Source: Myrmaecium sp. VS I D KN 1
Lineage: Eukaryota > Ascomycota > Dothideomycetes > Valsariales > Valsariaceae
Reading direction: 5' to 3'
NCBI GenBank assembly: GCA_019775845.1
Contig: JADQAV010000035.1
Span: 62,001-126,000 of the forward strand
DNA length: 64,000 nucleotides
The notes below the pieces were generated by a model that was not told the origin of the DNA, searched no databases, and worked only from the letters and a program-made list of their open reading frames with translations. The position numbers and the translations under genes are program-made. Numbering within the stretch: position 1 is the stretch's first letter; each line of letters starts with the position of its first letter. This document shows, piece by piece, positions 22,026 to 32,644 of this stretch.

Positions 22026-23493
22026 ATGGCGGATTCTGTAGGTATGTAGTATGTTTGTATGTTTGTATGTTACCTGGGTGGGCGCGCGCCTCACCTGTGC
22101 AAAAGACAATCCTACTTAATGCGCCAGGATCGGTCAATCTCTATCCACCTGTTTGATGGTTCCAAGCTGACGGTGTAATCCCAACCAGATCGCGTCTTCT
22201 CTCACGCACTCAGCACGGTAACCAAGATCCGGACCGGCACCGTGAAGCCGCCGGCGGACGTGCGGCTACGGCTGTATGGACTGTACAAGCAGGCGATGGA
22301 GGGGGATGTGGAGGGGATGATGCCCCGGCCGGTGGGGTCGGGGGAGGAGGCGGAGAGGGCGAGGGAGAAGTGGTGAGTTCGATTGGCTCGTCAGCGCGTT
22401 GCTGCAGTTGCATATCGCTCCCGCGAGGGGTTGATCGCATCAAGAAGCATGACGAACTGATGGTTGATCGTGTGTCATTAGGGATGCATGGTACGCGCAA
22501 CGCTCCCTCGCGCGCACCGAGGCCAAACGCCGGTACATCGACACGCTCATCCGGACGATGCGGGCCTACGCCGCGCCCGAGCCCGAGGCCCAGGAGCTGG
22601 TGGACGAGCTGGAGTTCGTGTGGGATCAGGTGCGGAGCAATGTCGCCTCGGCCGTGTCCGGGACCGGAAGCTCCCCGGGCCACGACGACGGTCCGGATCG
22701 CTATCAGGAACACGAGATCGCCGTGCCGGTGCCCGGGGTGCATTCCCCGCCGCCAATTCTAGAGCAGGGACCGCGGACAGACAGCGGGCTGCGGATTCTG
22801 CGGCCGGGGGAGAGCGTGGTCGATCAGGGGTCCTCGGCGGCGCCGGGGGACGGGGATGCGGGCATGGAGACCGAGGGCGAGGAAGAGTTCGTAGACGCGA
22901 AGGACAGCCAGTATAATCCGATAGCGGCGACACCAAACCGGTATCCCTCGTCGCCACGCCTCCGACCACGGCCGCTGCCCTCGGCGTCGGAGCCGACGTT
23001 CAGCCACCCGAGCCCGTATCCGGATTCTCGACAGCAGAACCATCTCGGTTTCGATAGGTCGATCGGAGGGCGACGCCCGCCGCCCCCGGAACGACAGCGG
23101 AGCACCAGCTCGAGCCCGATGTGGCGGAGGCGGGTGGAGACGGCGCTGATCACGCTGACGGCGGAGGTGGCGGCGCTGCGAGAGCAGCTGGAAGCGCGGC
23201 GCTTGGTGAACACCGTGGAGCCGGCGCTGACAAGGCGGCGGCGCTTGGTGAAGTTCATCAAATACCTATGGAGCTGGGTGTGGAGGGGGCTGGTGTTCGA
23301 TCTGGCGGTGATCCTGCTGGTGGGCCTGTGGTGGGCCTGGCGACGGCGGAGCCGCACCGGTTTCCTGGGGAGGATGATGGGGGGCCTGTTGTTCGTGGGC
23401 GGCGAGGCCGAGGGCGTGAGACGAGTCGGCTTTGGCCTGGAGGGCTTGCCGTTCGGCTGGCGGGTCAAGGTGAGGAGGGAGTTATTGGGGTAA
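22026..23493 (+). CDS. Tail-anchored acyl-CoA-binding protein (ACBD5/Atg37-like)
   Basis: The exons are 22026-22041, 22189-22372 and 22482-23493, giving 403 residues. The first exon encodes only MADSV plus one base and joins in frame to DRVFSHALSTVTK. Residues 1 to about 95 form an acyl-CoA-binding domain: the helix KPPADVRLRLYGLYKQAMEG holds the family's YxLYKQA ligand motif, and KWWDAWYAQR begins the fourth helix. The middle is acidic and then Pro/Ser-rich. A coiled coil (about 283-310, ALITLTAEVAALREQLEARR) precedes one membrane helix (about 336-353, GLVFDLAVILLVGLWWAW) flanked by arginines. That order matches ACBD5 and fungal Atg37, peroxisomal membrane proteins involved in pexophagy and long-chain acyl-CoA handling. 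The fungal name is inferred from architecture; an ER ACBD4-like role is possible. The about 50 residues after the helix exceed a minimal tail anchor. Confidence 0.85.
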
Positions 23494-24275
23494 TCTTTCG
23501 TGGGCGGATGCGATCCCCCTTTCCATGTGAGTGGGCCCTCTTTGACTTCTGGGACTGGCTGGCATGCCTTTGGTTTCTTTGGCGTGCTCTCAGGAACTGT
23601 GTGATACCTTTTTCTTTTTCGGCGTTGTGCGTATTCTGGGTTGGCTGTTACTACTCTTTGCATGTTCACGGGCGTGATTTGAGGGGTTAGGATGCATCAT
23701 ATCATGATGAGTGAGTGTATGGGGCTCATGGCCGTCCGCTTGATACCCGAAGTTGGGACTTGTAGTAGTTGTGTCTTCATTTGTTTGGGAAATAGGTTTT
23801 AACGACTTCGAGCTTTTTATACACTTTTGACTATCTTGAAGGATTACCGAGATTCAAGGTGATAATTTTAGCCGGCCTTATAACACAGTACTATACATAT
23901 GAACATGCCACCACTGCTTGCCTGTATGAGCCTTTACTCGTACGTCATGCTGGCGGAACCTACGCATATAGGTAGTGAGTTGAGAAGGCTATGGAGTGTG
24001 CGCCTCAGGCTCAACATTGATAAAACACATCGGGGCCTGAGAGCTGCCGGGGAGCTTGGGCCATCCCCGGAGAATCCCGCCCTCCGACGTCTCCCAACGC
24101 GGCGGCTTCATGTTGCCTTGAGAGAGTCATCACTATCATAACCGCCATACTCACGCCCGTCTACGTCCTCTCTCTGAATCTTTCCCGTTCACCCTCGCTC
24201 TATCTTCTCTATTCTTGCACAGTTTGACTCTCCGCCTTTTCGGGGACACCATCGCTCCTCTCTACAACCGCCGAT
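23494..24275. other. Intergenic region
   Basis: This is the 3' flank of the acyl-CoA-binding gene and the promoter of the proteasome gene. It has a pyrimidine-rich leader from about 24,150 to 24,270. I see no gene. Confidence 0.6.
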
Positions 24276-25299
24276 ATGGTATCTTAAGCTCCATCACCGT
24301 CACCACAACGCTCAAACTAACATGATTCTCCCAGTTCATAGCACGTAGTGAATATGGTATGCTCCCTTACATCTTCTAATTTGAACCCCCCAGCTGACGC
24401 CATCTGCAGATCGTGGTATCAAGTCAGTTCTCTCATCCCGCTCGCATCGTCCACCCCGCTCACATAGCTCAGCACCTTCTCCCCCGAAGGGCGTCTCTTC
24501 CAAGTCGAATACTCTCTCGAGGCCATCAAGCTTGGCTCAACAGCGATAGGCGTATGTCCCTCCGCGTCCTACTGTTTGCACGACCGGTTACACTCACATA
24601 TACGCTTGCCGACGAATAGGTAGCAACAGGTGAAGGTGTGATCCTTGGCGTTGAGAAGCGTGTGACCAGCACCCTGCTCGAGACCTCCTCGGTCGAGAAG
24701 ATTGTCGAGATCGACCGACACATCGGCTGCGCTATGTCCGGACTGCAGGCCGACGCCCGGTCCATGATCGAGCACGCTCGCGTCGAGGCGCAGAACCATG
24801 CCTTCCACTATGCGGAGCCGCTGCGGGTGGAGAGCTGCACCCAGGCGATTTGCGATCTGGCGCTGCGGTTCGGCGAGGGTGCCGAGGGTGAGGAGAGCAT
24901 CATGTCCCGCCCGTTCGGCGTGGCATTGCTGATTGCGGGTTATGATGAGGATGGCCCTTCACTGTGCGTTCCCGTCATCTGTCTCTGTCCAGGCTGAGGT
25001 TGGGCATTAACGAGTCTTGCAGGTACCACGCCGAACCCTCCGGAACGTTCTACCGCTACGACGCCAAAGCCATCGGCTCCGGCAGCGAAGGCGCGCAAGC
25101 CGAGCTGCAGAACGAGTTTCACAAGTCGCTGACGCTGGCCGAGGCCGAGGTGCTGACGCTCAAGACGCTGAAGCAGGTCATGGAGGAGAAGCTGGATGCG
25201 AAGAACGTCCAGCTGGCTAGCGTCACCCGGGAGCGGGGTTTCCGGATCTACAGCGACGAGGAGATGGCGGAGGTTGTGGCCCGGTTACCGACGAACTAG
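24276..25299 (+). CDS. pup2: 20S proteasome alpha-5 subunit (Pup2-like)
   Basis: The six exons are 24276-24278, 24335-24356, 24410-24422, 24473-24551, 24620-24963 and 25023-25299 (245 residues, close to the family's usual 245-260). The first coding exon is the ATG alone. The next two are 22 and 13 nt. The assembled N-terminus carries the alpha-subunit signature: a YDRG gate motif, then [20 protein letters not shown]. Further signatures are [40 protein letters not shown] and [19 protein letters not shown], all typical of alpha-5. It forms part of the outer alpha ring of the proteasome, whose N-termini gate substrate entry; it has no catalytic threonine, as expected. All five introns have GT-AG ends and preserve phase. 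Confidence 0.96.
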
Positions 25300-26509
25300 A
25301 GGATGTGTTGGGAGATTCGGGGAAGGGCTACGAACATAAATCATGGATCTCGAACGGCGTTAGGAAGGACGCGCACGACATCATGTAGCAATCGCCAGTG
25401 ACCAGCTGGTCCTTTCTGCAAAGAAGAAGAACAAAAAACAAATCTAGAGGATTGATGCACCGCGTTGCTCCCCTTTCTCGTGCTTCCTCCCGTCCCGCCC
25501 CGATGCAATGCAAAAGCCATGTCGCCTTTTCTTCTCTTCCTTTCCTCACAGTGGTGAAAGCTATGCAGCGAGACCAAGGTTCACGCCCACGTCAAGGCTG
25601 CGGTAATCACTTGAAAGTCCATCTCTTCTTGGGACCACCTCCACACATACAGAAGGCTCCAATCGATTACACGAGGCCTCCTTGGTGGTTGGGTGTCTGG
25701 TTTTTGCTGGTTCAAACTTCTAGGGTCGTTCATTGTCCTCGCTTGGAGGGGATCACTAAGTACTGCAGCAGAGCGGTTGACGATCGATATAGTAATGAAG
25801 CTACCAATAACACATTTCCATAACGATCTTATATACTTGTTGATATTTGTATAGTCTATATGGATGTATATGTCTCGGTATGCTCCAAATTCAATTTACT
25901 CCGGTGGCCTTGCTTTATCTTTTCGTCTTTTCTTTCTTCCTTTAATTTTCTCTTGTTTTGTATTTTGTTTTCATATATATACATCTATGAATTTCGTAAT
26001 CGTTTTTTTGGCTGACTGGTCGGAGAAAGGACACTTGAGGGAGGGACACAAGAAGAGGGTTTACGGAGAGAAGAGTGAACTGCCGTATGATAAACTCGCT
26101 AGCGTCCTATCACTACGGTGCCGATGGGTAGATTGTACATATGGAACATGCATATGCGTGCTCATGGTGAAAGCTTGTTTCCATTGATTGGTTACTTCTC
26201 TCTTTTCCTCTTGTGATTCTTCTTGTTCCTCTTTTTTTCTAGCGAAGATTTATACTATATCCGAATTGCAGGGATTCCCTTTCCCATTGACCTCTCAAAC
26301 CCCTCCCCTCCTTCCATCATCCATGTATGGCCCAGGCCGGATGCTTGGTTTCCGTTTCGTAGCCCGCCTTTCCATTTCCCAGGTCGCAAACCGCGTAACC
26401 CATTCCCACCACCAAAAGAACGCCCGATATAAAGAGAAGACAGCAATAGCAGCAGCAAAAGAGATGAGCCAGTACGCCTCCCTATTCACCCTCCTGTCTC
26501 CATGCCAAA
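25300..26509. other. Convergent intergenic region
   Basis: This is the 3' flank of the proteasome gene and of the minus-strand gene that follows. It is AT-richer than its surroundings between 25,780 and 26,270, with poly-T runs. I see no gene. Confidence 0.6.
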
Positions 26510-27208
26510 TCATATGCTCAGCCGATCCAAACTCAAACGATCCGCGCTGCGCATCCGCCGCACCATGCCGAGCCGATAGAAGCGCTCCTCGCCCGTCGCG
26601 GTCCGGCCGCCGATGTACCACTTGTCGCCTCCGAGGCCGCCGCCGCCGCCACCGCCGGACCCTGCGGCAGCGCGAGGCGAGGTAATCTCCCGGAATCCAC
26701 CGTCGCTGCTACTGTCGCTGCCCCGGCGACTGCGTGAGGTGCGGGTCTGCGGGATCGGGATGGGTGTGGGGGCGTGAGCGGTGGGGGATGAGGTTGGCGT
26801 GGCGCGGGGGTGGTAGGTGCCGCCGGTGTTGGCGTTGGTGTTGTTGCTACTGCTGTTGCTGCTGTAGGAGGATGATGATGGCGGGCTGGGAGGGTTGCTG
26901 GTGCTGTGGTTGTGGTGGAATTGACCGGCAGCCTGAACGGCGGCGGCGGTGGCGGCAGAGGCGTGGGTCTGAGGGGTTTTGGCTTGGCCGATGGAACGAG
27001 GATTTGCTGTCGCTGTTGAGGAGGAAGAGGGAGACGTTGACGATGGTGTGGTGTAGCTGCTATTGCTGCCGGTGCTTCCCGGTGCGCTGGACGCGGATGT
27101 TGCGGCTGTTGCGGCTTTGGGGATGTTCGCTGAGTGTGCGCGGAAGGCGGCGAGGAAGGAGGAGAGGAAAGGTCGGTTGGAATATGGTGTGGATTGCATG
27201 CCGGGCAT
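26510..27208 (-). CDS. Hypothetical Ser/Thr-rich protein with conserved-looking C-terminus
   Basis: This is a single-exon gene of 232 residues starting at the ATG at 27208 (MPGMQSTPYSNRPFL). The frame extends upstream only from a TTG. The N-terminal 30 residues are amphipathic (FLSSFLAAFRAHSANI) and could be a weak mitochondrial presequence. Residues 35-180 are Ser/Thr/Ala/Asn low complexity. The C-terminal third differs in character: basic SRRGSDSSSDGGFREI, a glycine run, then an ordered-looking end, KWYIGGRTATGEERFYRLGM followed by VRRMRSADRLSLDRLSI. That tail reads like a short conserved motif with possible phosphosites (RRGSDSSSD). I do not recognise the family and assign no function. Confidence 0.6.
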   Translation of the reverse strand: MPGMQSTPYSNRPFLSSFLAAFRAHSANIPKAATAATSASSAPGSTGSNSSYTTPSSTSPSSSSTATANPRSIGQAKTPQTHASAATAAAVQAAGQFHHNHSTSNPPSPPSSSSYSSNSSSNNTNANTGGTYHPRATPTSSPTAHAPTPIPIPQTRTSRSRRGSDSSSDGGFREITSPRAAAGSGGGGGGGLGGDKWYIGGRTATGEERFYRLGMVRRMRSADRLSLDRLSI

Positions 27209-27578
27209 GTTGGTGAGTTGCGAGGTGGTGATGGCGGCGGGTTTACGATGAGGTGGGTGAGGGTTTAAGGTTGTTGCGTCTATTGGGACTTGGTCAAGCA
27301 ACTCCTTTGCGCCGGGCTATTGGCGTATCATGAAGGTGGGGAGGCCTTTGTATGCTTGCAAGCCAACTACCCCAGGAAAACAGGTATGTACGGTAAAGGA
27401 TTCGACGAAGGTGGTGTGAGAGGGAAAGATGCGCCGTAGGATTCGTGATTCGAGTCCTGGAGGGGCCGATGGTCCGTCAGCCGCGGGCGGTTGGACAGCC
27501 TGTCGCTTGACGGTTGTTGGAGAGAGCGACGACGAGGGCGAGGACAGGACGAAAGGACCAGCGGATCGGTTATGTACG

Positions 27579-27611
27579 GCTGTGTGTGTGTGTATGTGTG
27601 TGTGTGTGTGT
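27579..27611 (+). repeat. (GT)n microsatellite
   Basis: An almost uninterrupted GT dinucleotide run with one TATG interruption, in the upstream region of the minus-strand Ser/Thr-rich gene. Confidence 0.85.
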
Positions 27612-29153
27612 CTGAGAGTGAGTGAGGGGAAAGGCGGAGTGTGTGGGGGATGGATGATGGATGATGGCGGAGAAGGTGTCGTTGTATGTACTCCGTACTG
27701 GAGCACTTGGAGTACCCCAATTTACTCGCTGGTCGGTCGTGGTCCGAGTGGTGCACTTTGATGTCCGGGGCGACGAAAACAAATCGGAAGGCGGCGATTG
27801 GCTCGGTCCTCGGCCTTGTCGTTGCCAGCCTGAACGTGAAGGCCAAGGTTACCGTCGGGAGTCGATGAAACGGATGTTCACCCCGGATATGTCAGTTTAA
27901 GGTAGACATAGACATATCTTTATACGGACGAAGTACATACTCCGTACGGATCTCCTTCTGCTGCTATATATTCAATGTATACAGCCCACGATCCGACGTA
28001 ATTATAGCCTATGCCATGCCATCGTAGCAACGCCGTGCCCAGTTTCGTCCGATTGCCATGCCCTTTTTAACTCCAGCCGCTACACCTTCGCCCCTTTTAT
28101 TCGATGGCATCGTGCTCCGCTGCCGTCAAAGTACCGTGGATGGTGATAGCTGCTAACTAAACCCATACTCCCGCGTGTGCAAGAAAGCCATGCTTCGGTA
28201 ACGTTGACCGTTTCCCAGCCTGACCCCGGCCGCCGCTCTGCAACACCTGGCCTCCTGGCCTCCTGGTGAAGATCGATGATCGCGATCACGCAGCTTGATA
28301 GTAACACCCCTGCGACGAATCGCATCCCTTCGTCACTCTGCACGACCAGGGCTGCAGGCCTGCCACATGCGATGTGAATGTAGCTGGAGTGACAGCGCGC
28401 CGCAACGTGCTGCGAACAGCTTCAACCGCTGGAAGCCGGCCTCGTTGACCCTCCCTGTACGCCTGGATCTGGTGCTTATAGGATATTATTCCACGCCTTC
28501 ATATTTCTCTTGCTCTTCTTCTCTCCCCCCTCCATGCGCCCTCCTTTCAAACCAGTGTATCGAGGAAGAGGCGCGGCTAAGTTAGTGCTGACGGTGAAGA
28601 AGTGCCGCAACGGTAGCCTCGACCCGTGCCGCGTGCTGGATGGTGGGAGGGGTAACGACAAGCGGATGAGGTAGACATGATCTCAGAGGCTGCTGCCCGA
28701 TCGTGGAAAAGGCAACTCAAGCCTAACAGGAATTTATTATCGAAGGTCTTCCAGTCCTACGGTATTTATCATTTGGGGTGGTCGGTGGAGTTGGGTATTC
28801 CGAGGCCATCGAGCGTAATCACAGATTTGATGGTTATTGAACAATGAGATCAAAGAAAATCCTTTGAGCAATACAAGGGAAGTCAGCCTCAGACGAGGTA
28901 AATAGCACAGTATCGAGTCTAGAATAACCAGGCTATCGTTTGATACTGCAACCGAGATGGAATAGGAAAAGCGATTGAAATCGACTGCTAAGCAGGATGG
29001 GCGCAGCTCATGGAGAGCTCGTCATACTGGACATGAAGTGGCATCCAAACTAAGCTGTTGTATATCGCCAGGCCCTTCATACGGAGTAGTAGCGGGACGT
29101 TCACTATACATAAGAGAAGGTGAATGAATGCTCTTGATACACTTCGCCGCTGA

Positions 29154-29158
29154 TTGGC
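29154..29158 (-). promoter_or_regulatory. CCAAT box upstream of the Qcr10 gene
   Basis: ATTGG on the plus strand (CCAAT on the other) lies 192 bases before the Qcr10 start codon. In fungi the HAP/CBC complex binds CCAAT in promoters of respiratory genes. Binding here is inferred from position and sequence only. Confidence 0.4.
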
Positions 29159-29345
29159 CGACTGGGCGGATAGAGGTCGAGTGAGAACCTCAGGCGCGAA
29201 CGCTAGACTTCTTACGGCATCTAGGCCAAACCTCCAATCTTCAACATCATCAACCCAGATCGCTTCATCCATCATCTGCATACTTTCCCTCGCCCATATA
29301 CACATCACACGCAACGTCACGCTCGCTGGTGCATTGCTGAACACA

Positions 29346-30028
29346 ATGGTACGACCAATCCCTCTCAATTCCTCGGCATCCGCAGAGCAGCACGCTTACC
29401 AGGCCATCTCTCTCCCTCGTCGACTTCGCAGTCTTCCCCGACACCGCAGTTCCAAGGCCACCACGGCGTTGTGCCCTGGCAGCGCCGCTCCCCTTACAAG
29501 GCCTACCAGTCCAAGTTCGGCCCTGCGTACGTTACCCCTGACCTCCTTCACGACGGATGTCGTCGGAGACCTTTGGCGCAATGCCGGATTGCCATGCGAC
29601 TTCGAAGCGTTGAGTGATATCACATCGCTGACCTATTCGGGGCGTCTACCCCTGAACAGCTACCGCATCGCTCCTAACTTCCACGGCGTCTCCCTCGGCC
29701 ACCTGAAGAGCTAGTATGTTCACTTCTTTCCTACATTTCCTCCACCATTTTCCAGGATGAAAGAGGGAATGACAACTCCCACAATATTCTCCAACCTCCA
29801 AACAACCCCCACTACCCTCCAACAGCAACCGTCAGGCTAATCAATCCCCCTTTTTCTCCCCACAGCACCAAGACGGCTGCTCTCTTCGGCGGCGCCGCCG
29901 GCACCTTCGCCCTCTACTTCTTCGCCGAGGTTCCCCGCGTCAGCGAGGACATCATGCAGAAGCTGCCCCTGTTCGGCGATTACTTCGCCTCCCTCCGCTA
30001 CACTGCCCCCGAGGACAACCCGTTCTAA
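29346..30028 (+). CDS. qcr10: Cytochrome bc1 complex subunit 10 (Qcr10, UCR_X family)
   Basis: The four exons are 29346-29348, 29432-29526, 29660-29713 and 29866-30028 (104 residues). The first coding exon is the ATG alone: a GTACGA donor follows it at once, and the acceptor TTCGCAG joins in phase 0 to SSPTPQFQGH. The mature part matches the supernumerary subunit X of ubiquinol-cytochrome c reductase. It shows SPYKAYQSKFGPAYRI, then a single membrane span (AALFGGAAGTFALYFFAEVP), the motif VPRVSEDIMQKLPLFGDYF and the C-terminus APEDNPF. It sits in the inner mitochondrial membrane beside the Rieske protein and cytochrome c1. All introns are GT-AG and in phase. The unspliced sequence looks open but has a quite different composition in the intron parts. 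Confidence 0.92.
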
Positions 30029-31456
30029 GCGCTGTGCGGGGTATGTATGGATTGGATCGGAGGAAATGGATGGGCAGTGGAGGACAAGATAATTGTGAGA
30101 AGGGAAGGAAAGCGGAGAGCTGGACTGTGCCCAACATCCATGTATGGGGGAACGAAAAGCAGGAATCAACCCCGCATGAGAAGCGTTGCGGGGGGTTGAT
30201 ATCTGGGCTTTCTCTTTCTTTTCCGGTTGTGGGTGGTTCGGCGCAGTCTTGTACTGTACCATAGAACTGACTACTCTCGCGTTCGTCCGTAGAAGGAAGA
30301 TGAAGGGAGAGAGCGGATTGGCATAGGGGACAGACTTAGTGATGGTGATGGTTGTAGAGATGCGAATTATAGACCTATTTGATTGTTCCTTTTCGCCGTT
30401 TATAATTTCGTCCCCTCTCTTAAACTTTCACTTCGACCTCAATCAATTCTTCTCTCCATATGTGTATTTATTCATTCAAATCATTTTGTTCGAGGGAAAT
30501 ACATCTACACCAGACAGCATCGCACCTGCATCGCCCTTCATCCGCGATCCCGGCGATCCACGACGGAAACCCCCGGTCTCGGGCCAATGGAAGCGCCGAT
30601 GTTGTCATTCATGGCCCGCGACAGCGCAGAACCATTGTATTTCTTTTACGAGTGATATTACTATACATGATGTGCAGTTACAATTGCAATTGCAATGCCT
30701 CAGAAAAGCTTCGGGTTGAGGCCTTAACAATCCCCATAAATCCCCATAGAGAAACGTGTGCGCGCGCCCTGGTGGGCGTCTCTCTCTCTTTTTTTTCCCT
30801 TTCCTTCTTCCCGGAACGATCCGGAAGATCCACCGTCACATGGACCTTGAGTCCTCCCCAAATCAAACCGTCCTGACCGTCCACGGATGTAAGGTACTCC
30901 TAACGATGCCACCAAAAGTATAACCAACGGCGGAGTGATAGTTTTGTGGAGGACTGAGTAGACCGTGGAATCTTCTTCTGTACAACATGCGAAGGGGGAC
31001 TGGAAACATGGAAGGAGGGGAGCAAAAAACGCGATTAACTGGACGCATACATAACAAAGTAGTAACACACGTATACAACTACGGAGAGAAGAACCTGGTC
31101 TAGATGCCTCATCATTCGTCCCTCCTACCTATCTCACAGGGAAATGCGCATCGAATCCGAGCCACCGCGCCCCGACGACGCCAGCTCCCAACTGCTTTGC
31201 TATTTCCCGTTCCCCCCCACCCATGCCCTCCCCCACCCCGCAATGCTAGCTAATACGCACACGATGGAAAAACATCACGAAATAAGGAGGAAGACGAGAA
31301 ATCTGTTGAAAATGCGCGCCGTGGCAGAGAGGTTTAGCCTATGTATAATCGTGTTTGCCTGGCTGGCGTATATAGGTGTGGGAGAGTAACACAATGATAT
31401 CGGAAGCGAGAGTGCGAGGAGAGCGCAGCGTCGCGCGAGACGAGAAATGGAGCGCT
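30029..31456. other. Convergent intergenic region
   Basis: This is the 3' flank of the Qcr10 gene (+) and the Cox5 gene (-). No coding sequence is supported. Confidence 0.6.
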
Positions 31457-32290
31457 TTATTTCTTCTCGGGCTTGCTCTGGACCAGCATGCCGGGGTAAC
31501 CGGTGATGGGCTCGGAGCCTTGGTTCTGTTGTAGTGGAAAGTCGGATTAGCATCGGCGATCGGAACTGATAGATGGGATGGCTGCGTACCTTCATGAATT
31601 CCTCAGAGGCCTCCTGCCATTCCTTGGTCATGGTCTTGGGAGGCGGGCGGGCGAATTGCCTTGTGATGAAGAAGATGGTGAAAGAGGTAAGGACACCGAT
31701 GGCGGTGTAGAGGGCGACCTTCTTGCCCTCACCCGGGGGAGGAAGGGCGCGGGGACCGTGGGGACCGAAGGCAATCCAGTAGGCTGTTCAATTGATGACC
31801 GTTAGCTTTCCATATTACGTGGTGTGGAGAGTGGATGCGTTCTGCGAATGTGGGGTAGCGATCTGGAGGAGAGTAATTGCGGCTGCGATCATGCTTGCAG
31901 ATGATGCACACATGCGAGAAGATACGCATGCAGCTCGCTCGCAACGTGCAGGTACCGCGCATATTTGGCTCGGAAGCGTGGTTTGGGGTGAGCGGCACCC
32001 AAAGCTGCGCGCTCGCATCACCTACCGGCCTTCTTCTCCGCCATGGTCATATCCTTCCAGTCGACCGTCATCCGGTCCCTCAGGGCCATCCACAGGTCGG
32101 CCTGCTCTTGGGGGGGCATCTGCTCCCATCGCTTCTCAATGTTGGCGAGGGTCGGGTTGGAAATCGCATGGGTGGACTGCTGACGACTCTGCTGGCAGGC
32201 AAGACGGGGAGCGCGAATGGCTTGACGAGTCGCGGTGGAGGAGATGACGGAGGTCGAGGCCCACGCACGGGCAGCAGAGGAGCGGAACAT
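31457..32290 (-). CDS. cox5: Cytochrome c oxidase subunit 5 (mammalian COX4 homologue)
   Basis: The exons are 32290-32026, 31783-31590 and 31525-31457 (175 residues). Residues 1 to about 45 are an Arg/Ser/Ala-rich mitochondrial presequence with no acidic residues (MFRSSAARAWASTS). The mature domain has the family's matrix helices, ISNPTLANIEKRWEQMPPQE then DLWMALRDRMTVDWKDMTMAEK. The sequence AAYWIAFGPHGPRALPPPGEG leads into one membrane span (VALYTAIGVLTSFTIFFITR). The C-terminal intermembrane part is EWQEASEEFMK joined to NQGSEPITGYPGM. This subunit is needed for assembly and tuning of complex IV. The exon joins preserve phase with GT-AG ends. A CCAAT box lies about 250 bases upstream. Confidence 0.95.
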
Positions 32291-32540
32291 GGCGGACGGG
32301 GTGGAGTGGGGAGGAGATGCAGAAACGATGAAGAGGGAGAGCGGGAGCTGTTGAGCAGGCTGGCTGGGCCCAATTGATGCGGAGGGTCGAGGGTTGATGC
32401 TGGCAGCTGGTGACGAAAAGGTGTTGCTGGATGGGGTTTCAAAGTTGAGGTTGGAGGAGCCGGACGCCAAGACCAACGAAACGAAATTGTCAGGCGATTA
32501 TAAGGCATTTTACACCATCAGCTTCCTCAGGCCCGTCGCC

Positions 32541-32545
32541 ATTGG
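32541..32545 (-). promoter_or_regulatory. CCAAT box upstream of the Cox5 gene
   Basis: ATTGG on the plus strand reads CCAAT toward the minus-strand Cox5 gene, 251 bases before its ATG. It is a candidate HAP/CBC site, like the one before the Qcr10 gene. Confidence 0.4.
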
Positions 32546-32582
32546 TCGCTTTTCCGCTGCAAGCCGCCGTGATCTCGTCGTC

Positions 32583-32644
32583 GCCTGCGTGCCTGCGAAC
32601 CTGCGAGCCTGCGAGCCTTCGTGCCTGCATGCCTGCATGCCTTC
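32583..32644 (+). repeat. Degenerate 8-bp tandem repeat (GCCTGCGA/T-like)
   Basis: About seven imperfect copies of an eight-base unit (GCCTGCGT, ACCTGCGA, GCCTGCGA, GCCTGCAT) lie head to tail in the Cox5 upstream region. Confidence 0.75.

Larger units (their letters stand above)
27209..29345. other. Divergent intergenic region, 2.1 kb
   Basis: This region lies upstream of both the Ser/Thr-rich gene (-) and the Qcr10 gene (+). It holds a GT microsatellite and a CCAAT box, listed separately. The open frames inside it are short and show no family resemblance. Confidence 0.55.

Noticed and set aside
29346-29714. Unspliced open frame through the Qcr10 locus
   Set aside because: Its intron parts do not resemble the family, whereas the spliced version gives a full-length Qcr10.
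32583-32644. CRISPR-like short repeats
   Set aside because: The units are contiguous, imperfect and without spacers; it is a simple tandem repeat in a eukaryote.
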